This document shows, piece after piece, positions 17,283 through 17,641 of a stretch of 17,641 nt of DNA. The position numbers and the translations under genes are program-made. The stretch's first letter is position 1; each line of letters starts with the position of its first letter. The notes under the pieces were generated by a model. That model saw only the letters and a program-made list of their open reading frames with translations, made no database searches and had not been told where the DNA came from. Source of the stretch: CAZHOV01 sp964534315 (GTDB lineage Bacteria > Bacteroidota > Bacteroidia > Chitinophagales > Saprospiraceae); assembly GCA_964534315.1 (NCBI GenBank), contig CAZHOV010000116.1:1-17641 (forward strand). Direction: 5' to 3'.

Positions 17283-17510
17283 GCTTATACGTGAAGTTGA
17301 GAATATAATTTTGGTCTTTTAAACCCAAAGCGCGTAGCGATTTTAACCTATTTAGAAAAAGATATACCGAAATAGTTCAGGCCCGTAGGGACCGACACCA
17401 AACGGAAGGGTGAAGCCCCATAAATAGGTGGAAATGATCAATGGAAATGGAACAATCTACCCGTGGAGGTGCCAGTCGCTATGCGCCTGGTCAATTGGTC
17501 CTGTAAATTT
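17283..17510 (+). other. Gene-free, structured intergenic segment
   Basis: No plausible gene is seen. A 9-bp inverted repeat, ACCTATTTA (17346-17354) and TAAATAGGT (17421-17429), encloses two small hairpins, CCCGTAGGG (17382-17390) and GGGTGAAGCCC (17408-17418), with the motif CCGACACC between them. This resembles dispersed non-coding repeats seen in Bacteroidota intergenic regions, by recollection only. The 15-mer at 17328-17342 is the exact reverse complement of one in the tandem repeat downstream (17526-17540 and 17588-17602). A degenerate copy, TCGCTATGCGC, lies at 17476-17486. No clear terminator for the response regulator operon is visible. Confidence 0.55.
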
Positions 17511-17641
17511 GGCTACAGAGGTTGTAATCGCTACGCGCTTACTTGGAACCAACGTGCTTTTCTTTGATACAGGCTACAGAGGTTGATAATCGCTACGCGC
17601 TTACTTGGAACCAACGTGCTTTTCTTTGATACAGGCTACAG
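17511..17641 (+). repeat. 61/62-nt tandem direct repeat running off the window
   Basis: Copy 1 is 17511-17571 (61 nt) and copy 2 is 17572-17633 (62 nt); copy 3 begins at 17634 and is cut by the window end. Each begins GGCTACAGAGGTTG and contains AATCGCTACGCGCTT. The copies differ only near 17525 (GTTGTAAT against GTTGATAAT). The near-identity points to recent duplication. The total copy number is unknown. Confidence 0.92.

Noticed and set aside
17511..17641. CRISPR array
   Set aside because: The repeated unit is 61/62 nt and contiguous, with no variable spacers between short repeats.

Overview
The window looks like a chromosomal stretch of a Bacteroidota bacterium, most likely of the Saprospiria (Lewinella/Saprospiraceae) type. 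Evidence: two proteins carry C-terminal type IX secretion (T9SS) sorting domains, one is a delta-60 repeat propeller, an ECF sigma factor is paired with the anti-sigma/beta-barrel fusion typical of this phylum, a Reg_prop/LytS-type kinase is present, and start codons lack Shine-Dalgarno sequences. All recognisable genes are on the + strand. The assignment rests on family content only.

Region 1 (1-2156): an ECF sigma factor, then a protein with a cytoplasmic N-terminus, one membrane helix, a long polar linker and a C-terminal outer-membrane beta-barrel. The sigma ORF stops at 559, but the -1 frame continues to a TGA at 601-603 that forms an ATGA overlap with the next start. The stop at 557-559 may therefore be a frameshift.

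Region 2 (2200-5306): three closely spaced genes. They encode an exported protein with a peptidoglycan-binding-like motif and a caspase/CHAT-like His-Cys pair, a two-helix membrane protein resembling the SLATT class, and a GNAT acetyltransferase. The block is bracketed by two related palindromic intergenic elements, one a perfect 62-bp palindrome. This is the best candidate here for an undescribed system.

Region 3 (5405-6958): a seven-repeat delta-60 propeller with a T9SS sorting domain. It is followed by a nested inverted-repeat element of about 163 bp (6994-7156) that looks like a mobile or dispersed repeat.

Region 4 (7176-17282): a compact three-gene unit. It consists of a 2066-residue Cys-rich T9SS surface protein, a Reg_prop/Y_Y_Y sensor histidine kinase starting 2 nt after its stop, and a LytTR response regulator overlapping the kinase by 8 nt. 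A 13-bp perfect hairpin lies across the kinase's alternative start codon. Gene order suggests that the surface protein and the sensor pathway are functionally linked.

Region 5 (17283-17641): no gene. It holds a structured repeat-rich segment and a 61/62-nt tandem repeat that runs off the window end.
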